From: Candidatus Collierbacteria bacterium
Lineage (GTDB): Bacteria > Patescibacteriota > Microgenomatia > UBA1400 > MFAQ01
Length of the DNA stretch: 22,108 nucleotides
Direction of reading: 5' to 3'
Assembly (NCBI GenBank): GCA_903873735.1
Contig: CAIQPO010000077.1
Location: 1 to 22,108 of the forward strand
Of this stretch, positions 14,542 to 20,526 are shown piece by piece. The position numbers and the translations under genes are program-made. The notes beneath the pieces were generated by a model. That model was not told where the DNA came from. It did no database searches and saw nothing but the letters and a program-made list of their open reading frames with translations. Position 1 is the first letter of the stretch, and each line of letters starts with the position of its first letter.

Positions 14542-16325
14542 TGAAGTTAAAAACCACCCTGCCCCTTCTGTTTCTGGTTTTTCTATCATTATTTTACCCA
14601 CAACAAGCAACTGCTCTTGCAAAATTTAGTACCGATTTCCAGGTAAACTACCAGGTATATCCTACAGGCATCACTCATGTTCGATACGAAATCAATCAAA
14701 AAAACAATCTTTCTGTGGTTTATGCCACAGAATACAGCCTAAATATCAATCACACCAAAATATCCAATGTTAGAGTGGTAGATGAGGGAGCGCCTTTGAT
14801 TCCAGAAATAACAAAAACCAGAAGTGGCAGTATCATCCAGTTTGCTTTTATTAACAAGGTGGTGGGTAAAGATAAAAACCACAAATTTACAATCGAATAC
14901 GACACAGAAGATGTGGCTACAAAAAATGGTAACACTTGGGAACTAAACATTCCCAATCTATCCACGGACGAAAATACCAACAGTATCTCCATAATACTAA
15001 ACCTGCCTCCAAACTTTCCCAAGCCAGCATACATAAACCCCAAACCCACCACTATAGTAAACAACAACTATCTTTTCTCGGGCAGCAATCTAAGCAACAA
15101 GCCTATCAGCGCAGTGTTCGGATTGGAGCAATTCTTCAAAATATCACTCAATTACTTCCTAGAAAATACTGGCTCGGTTACACAAAAAAAGACAATTGCT
15201 CTCCCTCCGGATACAAACTACCAACATATCTTTATCGAGTCAATTGACCCAATGCCAGAAAAAATATATATCGATGAAGACGGAAACTGGTTGGCAGATT
15301 ACGACATTAAATCTCAATCAAACTTAACCATAAAGGCATCTCTCATTGCCAGAGTAACCTTTATTCCTTCTCCAAAAACACTTAACAATCCTGAAATGTA
15401 CACTCAAGCCAACGAACTCTGGAATTTTCAAGACCCTATCTTTACTATGCCAGAGATTGAAGCCTTAACCAGCCCTAAGCAAATCTATGACTATGTTGTA
15501 GGCAAGCTCGACTACGACTTCAACAAGGCAATAAATCTTAGAAATGTAGCCATACCCTCATCAGAATCCTTAAAAAACTCAAAAACTGCAGTTTGTACTG
15601 ATTTTACCAATGTCTTCATTAGCATTGCTAGAAAAAAAGGAATTCCCACTAGAGAATTACAAGGATATGCCTTATCGATAAATTCAGACCTTAAGCCTCT
15701 TATAAAAGACCAAGATATTCTACATGCCTGGCCAGAATACTACGATTCAGCCAAAAATACCTGGATTCAAATTGACCCCACATGGTCCAAAACTACCATG
15801 GGAATAGATTACTTTAACAAGCTAGATTTCAATCACTTAGTATTTGTCATCCACGGTCTAAAACCATACGAACCTCTCACCCCCGGTGCCTACAAAAATC
15901 CAAAAAACAAGACTAAAGATGTGGTTGTTGAAGCAATTGGCAGCGTTGACTTTCCCACGACGCATGCAAGCTTATCAAGTATTAAGAGAGTAGAAGACAA
16001 TCTCATTCTTGAATTCGAAAACAAATCTATGACAGCATTTTTTGGTAGTATTCAAATTCCTGAATCAGACTACTATTCATCAACCAACCAAAAGATTTAC
16101 ATACCCCCATTAGGCAGCACAACAATAGAACTTTTTCTTAACAAACCCTTTAACATTTCAGACAAATCAATTGACACTATAATAACCATAGATGGAAAAG
16201 ACATCCCCACAAGAGTCAGTATACCTCCCAAAGTCAACGCGATATCAATTTTCGCCATCGGATCAGGAGTGGTTATCGCAGCTTCCATCCTTGCCTGGAG
16301 TTTACTTATTCGAAGACGAAAATAA
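14541..16325 (+). CDS. Secreted, membrane-anchored transglutaminase-like protein
   Basis: The 594 residues begin with a signal peptide (basic MKLK, a hydrophobic stretch to ~22, then QATALA). A beta-rich extracellular region follows, then a transglutaminase-like core, a further beta domain, and a C-terminal transmembrane helix (SIFAIGSGVVIAASILAW) ending in RRRK. The catalytic triad is complete: Cys 352 in TAVCTDFT, His 395 in LHAWPEYY and Asp 412 in QIDPTW. Bacterial members act as proteases, amidases or crosslinkers of surface proteins; the reaction cannot be assigned. Topology places the enzyme outside the cell, anchored by its tail. It is coupled to uvrA by a 1-nt overlap, and its last 134 nt are also read as the start of uvrC, so the anchor-coding DNA is dual-coding. 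Confidence 0.9.
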   Translation: MKLKTTLPLLFLVFLSLFYPQQATALAKFSTDFQVNYQVYPTGITHVRYEINQKNNLSVVYATEYSLNINHTKISNVRVVDEGAPLIPEITKTRSGSIIQFAFINKVVGKDKNHKFTIEYDTEDVATKNGNTWELNIPNLSTDENTNSISIILNLPPNFPKPAYINPKPTTIVNNNYLFSGSNLSNKPISAVFGLEQFFKISLNYFLENTGSVTQKKTIALPPDTNYQHIFIESIDPMPEKIYIDEDGNWLADYDIKSQSNLTIKASLIARVTFIPSPKTLNNPEMYTQANELWNFQDPIFTMPEIEALTSPKQIYDYVVGKLDYDFNKAINLRNVAIPSSESLKNSKTAVCTDFTNVFISIARKKGIPTRELQGYALSINSDLKPLIKDQDILHAWPEYYDSAKNTWIQIDPTWSKTTMGIDYFNKLDFNHLVFVIHGLKPYEPLTPGAYKNPKNKTKDVVVEAIGSVDFPTTHASLSSIKRVEDNLILEFENKSMTAFFGSIQIPESDYYSSTNQKIYIPPLGSTTIELFLNKPFNISDKSIDTIITIDGKDIPTRVSIPPKVNAISIFAIGSGVVIAASILAWSLLIRRRK

Positions 16326-17532
16326 GAAGCCTCTCTACATCGGCAAATCAATAAACATTAGGTCAAGAATCAAACAGCACTTCGAAGGTTTCCGAGATGG
16401 AACCTCAAAAGCCCTCCATTTTTTTCCCAAAACCAAAACTCTAAAGATTAAGGTAGTAAACAACGATATTGAGGCAATTATTCTTGAGTCAAACTACATC
16501 AGAGCTTATCAACCACAATACAACTCCATTTCCAAAGACGATAAAAGTCAGGTATTTATCATTTTCACCGATAAGCCAGATACCAAAATAAAAATAATTC
16601 ATACCACAGACATTCGAACACTGGATATTGATAACTATAAAACACAGATTTACGGGCCTTTTACAAACACCCACACAGCAGAAACAGTCCTAAAACACAT
16701 AAAAAATATTTTCGGATACTGCCTTAAACCCTTAAATCCTAGAGGCACAAGCTGCTTTAACAAGCACATCGAAAAATGTCCAGGAATTTGTGATGGCACT
16801 ATAAATCACATTCAATATCAAAAACATATAGGGAAAATTAAAAAATTTTTAAGCGGAAAATTCACCGCATTAGTAAAAAACTACAAAAGAGATATTAAAA
16901 ATTACTCAAAAAAACTTGAATTTGAAGAAGCAAACAAACTTAAATACGAGCTTCAAGGTATAGAATCAACTCTTTCTGCCAAGTCGTCTAGCCTCTTCTT
17001 ATCTGTATCCGAAGATCTAGAGTATTTAAACAACAGAATTATCTCCAAGCTAAAACATCCCAAAATTCAATCACCTTTATACCGAATAGAGTGCTACGAC
17101 CTAGCGCATCTTCAAGGAGATAACTATGTAGGATCAATGGTGGTATTTACAAATTTTCAGCCTGATATTAAACAGTACCGTCACTTTAATATTCATGATG
17201 AAGATAAGTCAGATCCATACGCAATGCGACAAATATTACAAAGAAGGTTTAATCATGGGGAGTGGCACGAACCAAGCCTAATTCTCCTAGATGGTGGCAT
17301 ACCTCAGCTCTCAATTGCTGGCAAAGCCGTTCCAAATCATATACCTGTAATTTCACTTGCCAAAAAGAAGGAAACAATTCTCTACCTAGACGAAGAGGGG
17401 AAAAAGCACGAAGTAAATCTTAGACTAAACGACCCAGCTCTCACCCTTCTCATGAGGCTTAGAGATGAGGCACATAGATTCGCCAACACTTTTCATAGCA
17501 GTAAACACCGAAAAGATGTTATCTACAACTAA
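16192..17532 (+). CDS. uvrC: Excinuclease ABC subunit C (UvrC), lacking the HhH domain
   Basis: UvrC makes both incisions in excision repair. Present: the GIY-YIG nuclease (LPGVYLF at 34-40, PLYIGKS at 47-53, Glu 99); four cysteines at 177, 188, 196 and 200 in the spacing of the UvrC iron-sulfur site; a UVR domain (~240-258); and the RNase H-like nuclease with Asp 303, Asp 341, Asp 367 and His 435. The protein stops at 446 residues, just after RDEAHRFANTFHSSKHRK. Full-length UvrC is about 600, so the C-terminal double helix-hairpin-helix domain is absent. The ATG at 16192 is the only one ahead of the GIY motif; a TTG at 16291 falls inside it. The first 134 nt overlap the transglutaminase gene in another frame. 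No HhH remnant follows, since the next start is 20 nt away. Confidence 0.93.
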   Translation: MEKTSPQESVYLPKSTRYQFSPSDQEWLSQLPSLPGVYLFEDENKKPLYIGKSINIRSRIKQHFEGFRDGTSKALHFFPKTKTLKIKVVNNDIEAIILESNYIRAYQPQYNSISKDDKSQVFIIFTDKPDTKIKIIHTTDIRTLDIDNYKTQIYGPFTNTHTAETVLKHIKNIFGYCLKPLNPRGTSCFNKHIEKCPGICDGTINHIQYQKHIGKIKKFLSGKFTALVKNYKRDIKNYSKKLEFEEANKLKYELQGIESTLSAKSSSLFLSVSEDLEYLNNRIISKLKHPKIQSPLYRIECYDLAHLQGDNYVGSMVVFTNFQPDIKQYRHFNIHDEDKSDPYAMRQILQRRFNHGEWHEPSLILLDGGIPQLSIAGKAVPNHIPVISLAKKKETILYLDEEGKKHEVNLRLNDPALTLLMRLRDEAHRFANTFHSSKHRKDVIYN

Positions 17533-17540
17533 ACTACCGT

Positions 17541-17546
17541 TATACT
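17541..17546 (+). promoter_or_regulatory. -10 box of the holin-like gene, leaderless spacing
   Basis: TATACT lies 6 nt before the ATG at 17553, in a 20-bp gap after uvrC. No Shine-Dalgarno. Confidence 0.6.
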
Positions 17547-17552
17547 AAAAAT

Positions 17553-17966
17553 ATGAAACCTTTATTAAGGTCGATCTCCATAAACCTTTTGGTAATCTAT
17601 TTATGTGACCTAATATATCCAGGTTTTTCCATAAGTCACAACCTCAAAGTTTTACTCACCGCCTCGATTATCTGGATGTTAATCAACAAAATCGTAAAAC
17701 CCATCATAAAACTTCTCTTGCTGCCAATAAACCTTATTACTCTCAATTTTTTCTCCTGGGTAGTAGGACTACTCACCCTCTTTTTGCTTCAAAGTCTGGT
17801 TGGAGAAATAGACATAAAGCCTTTCCAATTCCCGGGTTTTAGCCATCTAGGATTTGTTATCCCTCCAATATACTTAAACCTATTTTTCTCATATTTAATT
17901 ACTTCTACACTTCTAAACTTTATTCTTAACTCCATTAAATGGCTCATCACCAAAGATGAAGGCTAA
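17553..17966 (+). CDS. YvlD/mycobacterial phage-holin-superfamily-IV-like membrane protein
   Basis: A 137-residue protein with four hydrophobic segments (about residues 8-24, 34-50, 60-82 and 103-128). The pattern NKIVKPIIKLLLLPINLITLNFFSWVVG is shared by members of the 4-TM family annotated as phage holin family 4/YvlD. Despite the family name these are chromosomal proteins in many bacteria and their role is unclear. There is no phage context here. It has its own -10 box and lies 21 nt before secG, which also has its own. Located in the cytoplasmic membrane. Confidence 0.85.
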   Translation: MKPLLRSISINLLVIYLCDLIYPGFSISHNLKVLLTASIIWMLINKIVKPIIKLLLLPINLITLNFFSWVVGLLTLFLLQSLVGEIDIKPFQFPGFSHLGFVIPPIYLNLFFSYLITSTLLNFILNSIKWLITKDEG

Positions 17967-17969
17967 CTT

Positions 17970-17978
17970 TGGTACAAT
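17970..17978 (+). promoter_or_regulatory. Extended -10 promoter of secG
   Basis: TGG-TACAAT is an extended -10 element (TGn before the hexamer) ending 9 nt before the secG ATG at 17988. There is no ribosome binding site. Confidence 0.6.
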
Positions 17979-17987
17979 ATGTAAGTT

Positions 17988-18209
17988 ATGACAATCACTC
18001 TCATCATTCAGATAATCATCTCAATCTTTCTTATAGTCTTGGTTACTCTACAATCATCAACCAGCTCCCTTGGCTCTGGTTTCTCTAGTGTGACTCAATC
18101 GGGCTTTCACACCAAACGAGGACCAGAAAAAATTCTTTATCTAGCAACAGTCATTTCTGCAGTTATCTTTGTGGCAGTTTCCATCCTAAACATACTAAGT
18201 TATAGATGA
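17988..18209 (+). CDS. secG: Preprotein translocase subunit SecG
   Basis: A 73-residue two-helix membrane protein. The first helix (TLIIQIIISIFLIVLVTLQ) and the second (ILYLATVISAVIFVAVSILNIL) flank the conserved loop LGSGFSSVTQSGFHTKRGPEKIL. This is diagnostic of SecG, which assists SecA-driven export through SecYE. The length is normal for compact SecG. Its stop overlaps the next start by 4 nt (ATGA), tying it to the solute-binding protein, itself a Sec substrate. Confidence 0.95.
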   Translation: MTITLIIQIIISIFLIVLVTLQSSTSSLGSGFSSVTQSGFHTKRGPEKILYLATVISAVIFVAVSILNILSYR

Positions 18210-19540
18210 TCAAGTCGTTAAGACAACAATTTTGGTATATTTCTGCCTACCTTAAGAAATATCTGGTCACAATTCTATTTTCGATCTTTGGCTCTGTGGC
18301 CATTCTTCTAGTTCTCAATTTCGCCATTTCAAAACTTCCAGCTGCCAAGCCTCACAAAAAAATTGCCATAATCGGTCAATACTCGATTAGCCAGCTACCC
18401 CAGCCAGTACTTCAGGTTATAAACGGTGGACTGACAAAGTCAAACGAAAACATGGAAACAATTCCTAACCTGGCAGAAAAATGGGGCTTTGATGAACCAA
18501 CAAACACCTATTCTTTTTTTCTAAAACCAAATCTTACTTGGAGTGATGGTGAAGCAGTAAATGTAAAAGATATCAAAATCTCCATACCAGGGGTATCAAT
18601 TGAAACCATTGAACCAAATATTATTAAATTCAAATTACCATCAAAGTTTTCCCCCTTCCCATCTCTTTTAAATTTTCCCATCATTTCATCCAAAGGTAAG
18701 TTGATAGGGGAGTGGAAAGTGCAAATAAAACAAAAAAGTAGTGGTGTGATTACTCAAATAGTCCTGGATTCATCATCAAGAAGGATCACCTTTAATTTCT
18801 ATCAAACTCCAAAACAAGCCATAACTGCTTTCAAACTAGGACAGGCTGACTTAGTCCTTAATATTCCCACAGGCCAAGCTACAGAAAATTTAAATCAATA
18901 TGGATTCACCAAATCATCAACAAATAAAAATCAGGTAGTTTTGCTTATTTTCAACAATTCAGACCCAAATCTAAAAGAAAAAAGCGTTAGACAGGGCATT
19001 TCCTATCTATTTACCGACAAAGCATTTGGTTTTGAACCCGCAATCAGTACATTAAACCCAAACTCTTGGGGCTTTAACCCTCTTGTAAAAACATACACAC
19101 ACAACCTAGCCAGAGCAAAGGAATTAATTAAAACACCGATCAGTTTAGAGTTATCTACTACTCCTGAATTACTACCTACTGCAGAAAAACTCAAATCACA
19201 GCTTGATCCAAATTTGATAAACCTAAACATTAAAGTGATTACTTCTACTCCTGATCAATTCCAGCTTTATCTAACTAATTTCCAAATTCCTGCTGACCCA
19301 GATCAGTACCAGTACTGGCACTCTACCCAAAATACCAATATTGGAAAGGTAAATGATGAAAAAATCGATAAATATCTTGAAGACGGTAGAACTACTTACG
19401 ATCAAAAATCGAGAAAGATCATCTACTATGACTTTCAAAAGGTATTTAGTGAAGAGGTGCCTGCCATACCTCTGTATCACCCTTCATACACTAACCTCTC
19501 AAGAAACCAATCTGATTTTGATATAATGACCATTCAATAG
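18206..19540 (+). CDS. Membrane-anchored family 5 extracellular solute-binding protein
   Basis: A 444-residue protein with a basic N-terminus and one membrane helix (~18-40, YLVTILFSIFGSVAILLVL). There is no lipobox cysteine, so the anchor is an uncleaved helix. The extracytoplasmic part matches the SBP_bac_5 oligopeptide/nickel-binding fold, with LAEKWGFDEPTNTYSFFL followed by TWSDGEAVNVKDI. It is shorter than typical family members (~500-550). No ABC permease or ATPase genes are adjacent. It may serve a transporter encoded elsewhere or act in chaperoning or peptide capture. Translation is coupled to secG by an ATGA overlap. Its stop codon abuts the tRNA-Leu gene with no spacer, and the tRNA promoter lies inside its last codons. 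Confidence 0.88.
   Translation: MIKSLRQQFWYISAYLKKYLVTILFSIFGSVAILLVLNFAISKLPAAKPHKKIAIIGQYSISQLPQPVLQVINGGLTKSNENMETIPNLAEKWGFDEPTNTYSFFLKPNLTWSDGEAVNVKDIKISIPGVSIETIEPNIIKFKLPSKFSPFPSLLNFPIISSKGKLIGEWKVQIKQKSSGVITQIVLDSSSRRITFNFYQTPKQAITAFKLGQADLVLNIPTGQATENLNQYGFTKSSTNKNQVVLLIFNNSDPNLKEKSVRQGISYLFTDKAFGFEPAISTLNPNSWGFNPLVKTYTHNLARAKELIKTPISLELSTTPELLPTAEKLKSQLDPNLINLNIKVITSTPDQFQLYLTNFQIPADPDQYQYWHSTQNTNIGKVNDEKIDKYLEDGRTTYDQKSRKIIYYDFQKVFSEEVPAIPLYHPSYTNLSRNQSDFDIMTIQ
19519..19527 (+). promoter_or_regulatory. Extended -10 promoter of tRNA-Leu(CAG), inside the upstream CDS
   Basis: TGA-TATAAT is a perfect hexamer with the extended TGn motif. It ends 13 nt before the tRNA and lies within the last seven codons of the solute-binding protein gene. 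Confidence 0.65.
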
Positions 19541-19621
19541 GGGCGGGTGGCGAAATGGTAGACGCGCAGCGTTCAGGACGCTGTGATGCAAATCATGAGG
19601 GTTCGAGTCCCTCCTCGCCCA
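19541..19621 (+). tRNA. tRNA-Leu (anticodon CAG)
   Basis: The acceptor GGGCGGG pairs with CTCGCCC (one G-T). The anticodon arm is CAGCG-TTCAGGA-CGCTG. A long class II variable arm is present (TGATGCAAATCA). The T arm is GAGGG-TTCGAGT-CCCTC. The discriminator A is at 19621, and the CCA tail is not encoded. The gene follows the upstream stop codon directly. Confidence 0.95.
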
Positions 19622-19632
19622 CATAAACAAAA

Positions 19633-19658
19633 AACCCGCTTAAAAGCGGGTTATCTTT
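19633..19658. terminator. Bidirectional intrinsic terminator
   Basis: AACCCGCT-TAAA-AGCGGGTT (19633-19652) is an 8-bp perfect stem. A T-rich stretch follows on the plus strand. An A-run at 19629-19634 becomes a T-run on the minus strand. It serves both tRNA-Leu(CAG) and the convergent small membrane protein genes, which end at 19662. Confidence 0.85.
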
Positions 19659-19661
19659 CTT

Positions 19662-19910
19662 TCAGAAGGTACTTGTCTCATCGTCAATCTTGGACCAGGC
19701 TGACGCAAGGTTTATCACCAAGACGATTATCCAGAGGATAGCGATGAAGAAGTCGTGGGTGATCACCGACAGCATTACTAATGCGCCAGCCAACCCAGCC
19801 ATGACTAAGTTTACCCATGGATCCTTTTGATTCCATGTTCCAAAAAGGTATCCAAGGAAAAACGAGTTAACTATCAAGGTTGCGATCTCTATTCCCGCTA
19901 AGTTTTCCAT
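19662..19910 (-). CDS. Small three-helix membrane protein (82 aa)
   Basis: Family not recognised. The start is taken at the ATG at 19910 and not at the longer in-frame opening at 20051. A GAGGAG ribosome site overlapping the upstream stop lies about 10 nt before it, and the longer reading would overlap the upstream gene by 136 nt. The product has three hydrophobic segments (about 8-25, 33-50 and 53-70) and an acidic C-terminus (SKIDDETSTF). It is 5 nt downstream of its partner gene and shares a terminator with tRNA-Leu. The DNA is distinctly richer in GC (about 48% at 19681-19740) than most of the window. Function unknown. Confidence 0.75.
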   Translation of the reverse strand: MENLAGIEIATLIVNSFFLGYLFGTWNQKDPWVNLVMAGLAGALVMLSVITHDFFIAILWIIVLVINLASAWSKIDDETSTF

Positions 19911-19915
19911 AGTTT

Positions 19916-20215
19916 TTAGCTCCTCACTGCACCATCGATATAGTTGATCGTGGAAAATAAGATCAATGGTACCAAGACCCACATACTCTCGGCGTAGCTG
20001 ATCACCCAGTAATAGAGTGCAGCGCTCACCAAAAAGTCGAGCAGGCTCCATTCAAATGTTCGCTTACCAAAGTGTGTCATGCCATCGTAGAAATTCCAAA
20101 CTTGAATCAAAATGATGGGAATGATCACCCAATAGCCTTCAGTAAGCTGCAGCGTCCAAAAGATCAACAGGAAATTCACGAGGAATTGAAGAACAGACCA
20201 GATACTTTTATTCAA
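19916..20215 (-). CDS. Small four-helix membrane protein built from a 50-residue duplication (99 aa)
   Basis: Family not recognised. The start is a TTG at 20215, supported by GGAGG 5-6 nt upstream and a TATAAT about 35 nt further up. Residues 6-45 and 56-95 align without gaps at an exact 50-residue offset. The repeated WVIIPIILIQVWNFYDG and WVLVPLILFSTINYIDG close each half, with 17 of 40 positions identical by my count. Each half is a two-helix hairpin ending in Asn-x-x-Asp-Gly. An internal pseudo-dimer of this kind is typical of small transporters and membrane scaffolds, but no function can be named. It is co-transcribed with the three-helix gene downstream. Confidence 0.75.
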   Translation of the reverse strand: MNKSIWSVLQFLVNFLLIFWTLQLTEGYWVIIPIILIQVWNFYDGMTHFGKRTFEWSLLDFLVSAALYYWVISYAESMWVLVPLILFSTINYIDGAVRS

Positions 20216-20250
20216 GGTGCCCTCCAGAGTTTTTAGTTCAAGATGCGTAT

Positions 20251-20256
20251 ATTATA
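20251..20256 (-). promoter_or_regulatory. -10 box of the small membrane protein pair
   Basis: ATTATA on plus reads TATAAT on minus, leaving a leader of about 28-30 nt that carries a GGAGG ribosome site before the TTG start. This is a conventional leadered promoter, unlike most in the window. Confidence 0.6.
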
Positions 20257-20303
20257 ACCCATAAAAATAATTTCATCTGTACCTATAACAAAGAGAGGCA
20301 ATC

Positions 20304-20312
20304 TGATAAAAT
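20304..20312 (+). promoter_or_regulatory. Extended -10 promoter of the tRNA-Leu(GAG)/tRNA-Val/yvcK unit
   Basis: TGA-TAAAAT is an extended -10 ending 12 nt before the tRNA-Leu gene. No terminator or obvious promoter is seen before tRNA-Val or yvcK, so all three may be transcribed from it. Confidence 0.6.
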
Positions 20313-20324
20313 ATACACTTGTTA

Positions 20325-20409
20325 GCCGAGGTGGCGAAATTGGTAGACGCACTACCTTGAGGTGGTAGCGCCCTCAAACGGCATGGAGGTTCGAGTCCTC
20401 TCCTCGGCA
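20325..20409 (+). tRNA. tRNA-Leu (anticodon GAG)
   Basis: The acceptor is GCCGAGG/CCTCGGC. The anticodon arm is CTACC-TTGAGGT-GGTAG. The long class II variable arm is CGCCCTCAAACGGCAT. The T arm is GGAGG-TTCGAGT-CCTCT. The discriminator A is at 20409 and CCA is not encoded. Confidence 0.95.
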
Positions 20410-20441
20410 CATAAGACTGAAGATCATAGAAAGAACTTTAA

Positions 20442-20515
20442 GGACCCTTAGCTCAGTTGGTTAGAGCGCCTCGTTTACATCGAGGAGGTCGAAGGTTCGA
20501 GCCCCTCAGGGTCCA
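20442..20515 (+). tRNA. tRNA-Val (anticodon TAC)
   Basis: The acceptor is GGACCCT/AGGGTCC. The anticodon arm is CCTCG-TTTACAT-CGAGG. The T arm is GAAGG-TTCGAGC-CCCTC, with one A-C mismatch. The discriminator A is at 20515; the bases after it are CAC, so CCA is not encoded. yvcK begins 11 nt downstream. Confidence 0.93.
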
Positions 20516-20526
20516 CACTCAATTTT

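Noticed and set aside
14541..17532. Frameshift or assembly error as the cause of the transglutaminase/uvrC overlap
   Set aside because: Both products keep canonical motifs within the shared DNA (a membrane helix with basic tail, and LPGVYLF), so a simple indel is not needed to explain it. It remains listed as the refuting test.
17553..17966. Prophage remnant suggested by the holin-family name
   Set aside because: No phage structural, lysis or integration genes nearby; this family is widely chromosomal.
19911..20051. Longer N-terminus for the three-helix membrane protein (129 aa)
   Set aside because: It would overlap the upstream gene by 136 nt, and the extra residues are unlike a membrane protein leader. 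The ATG at 19910 has a good GAGGAG site.
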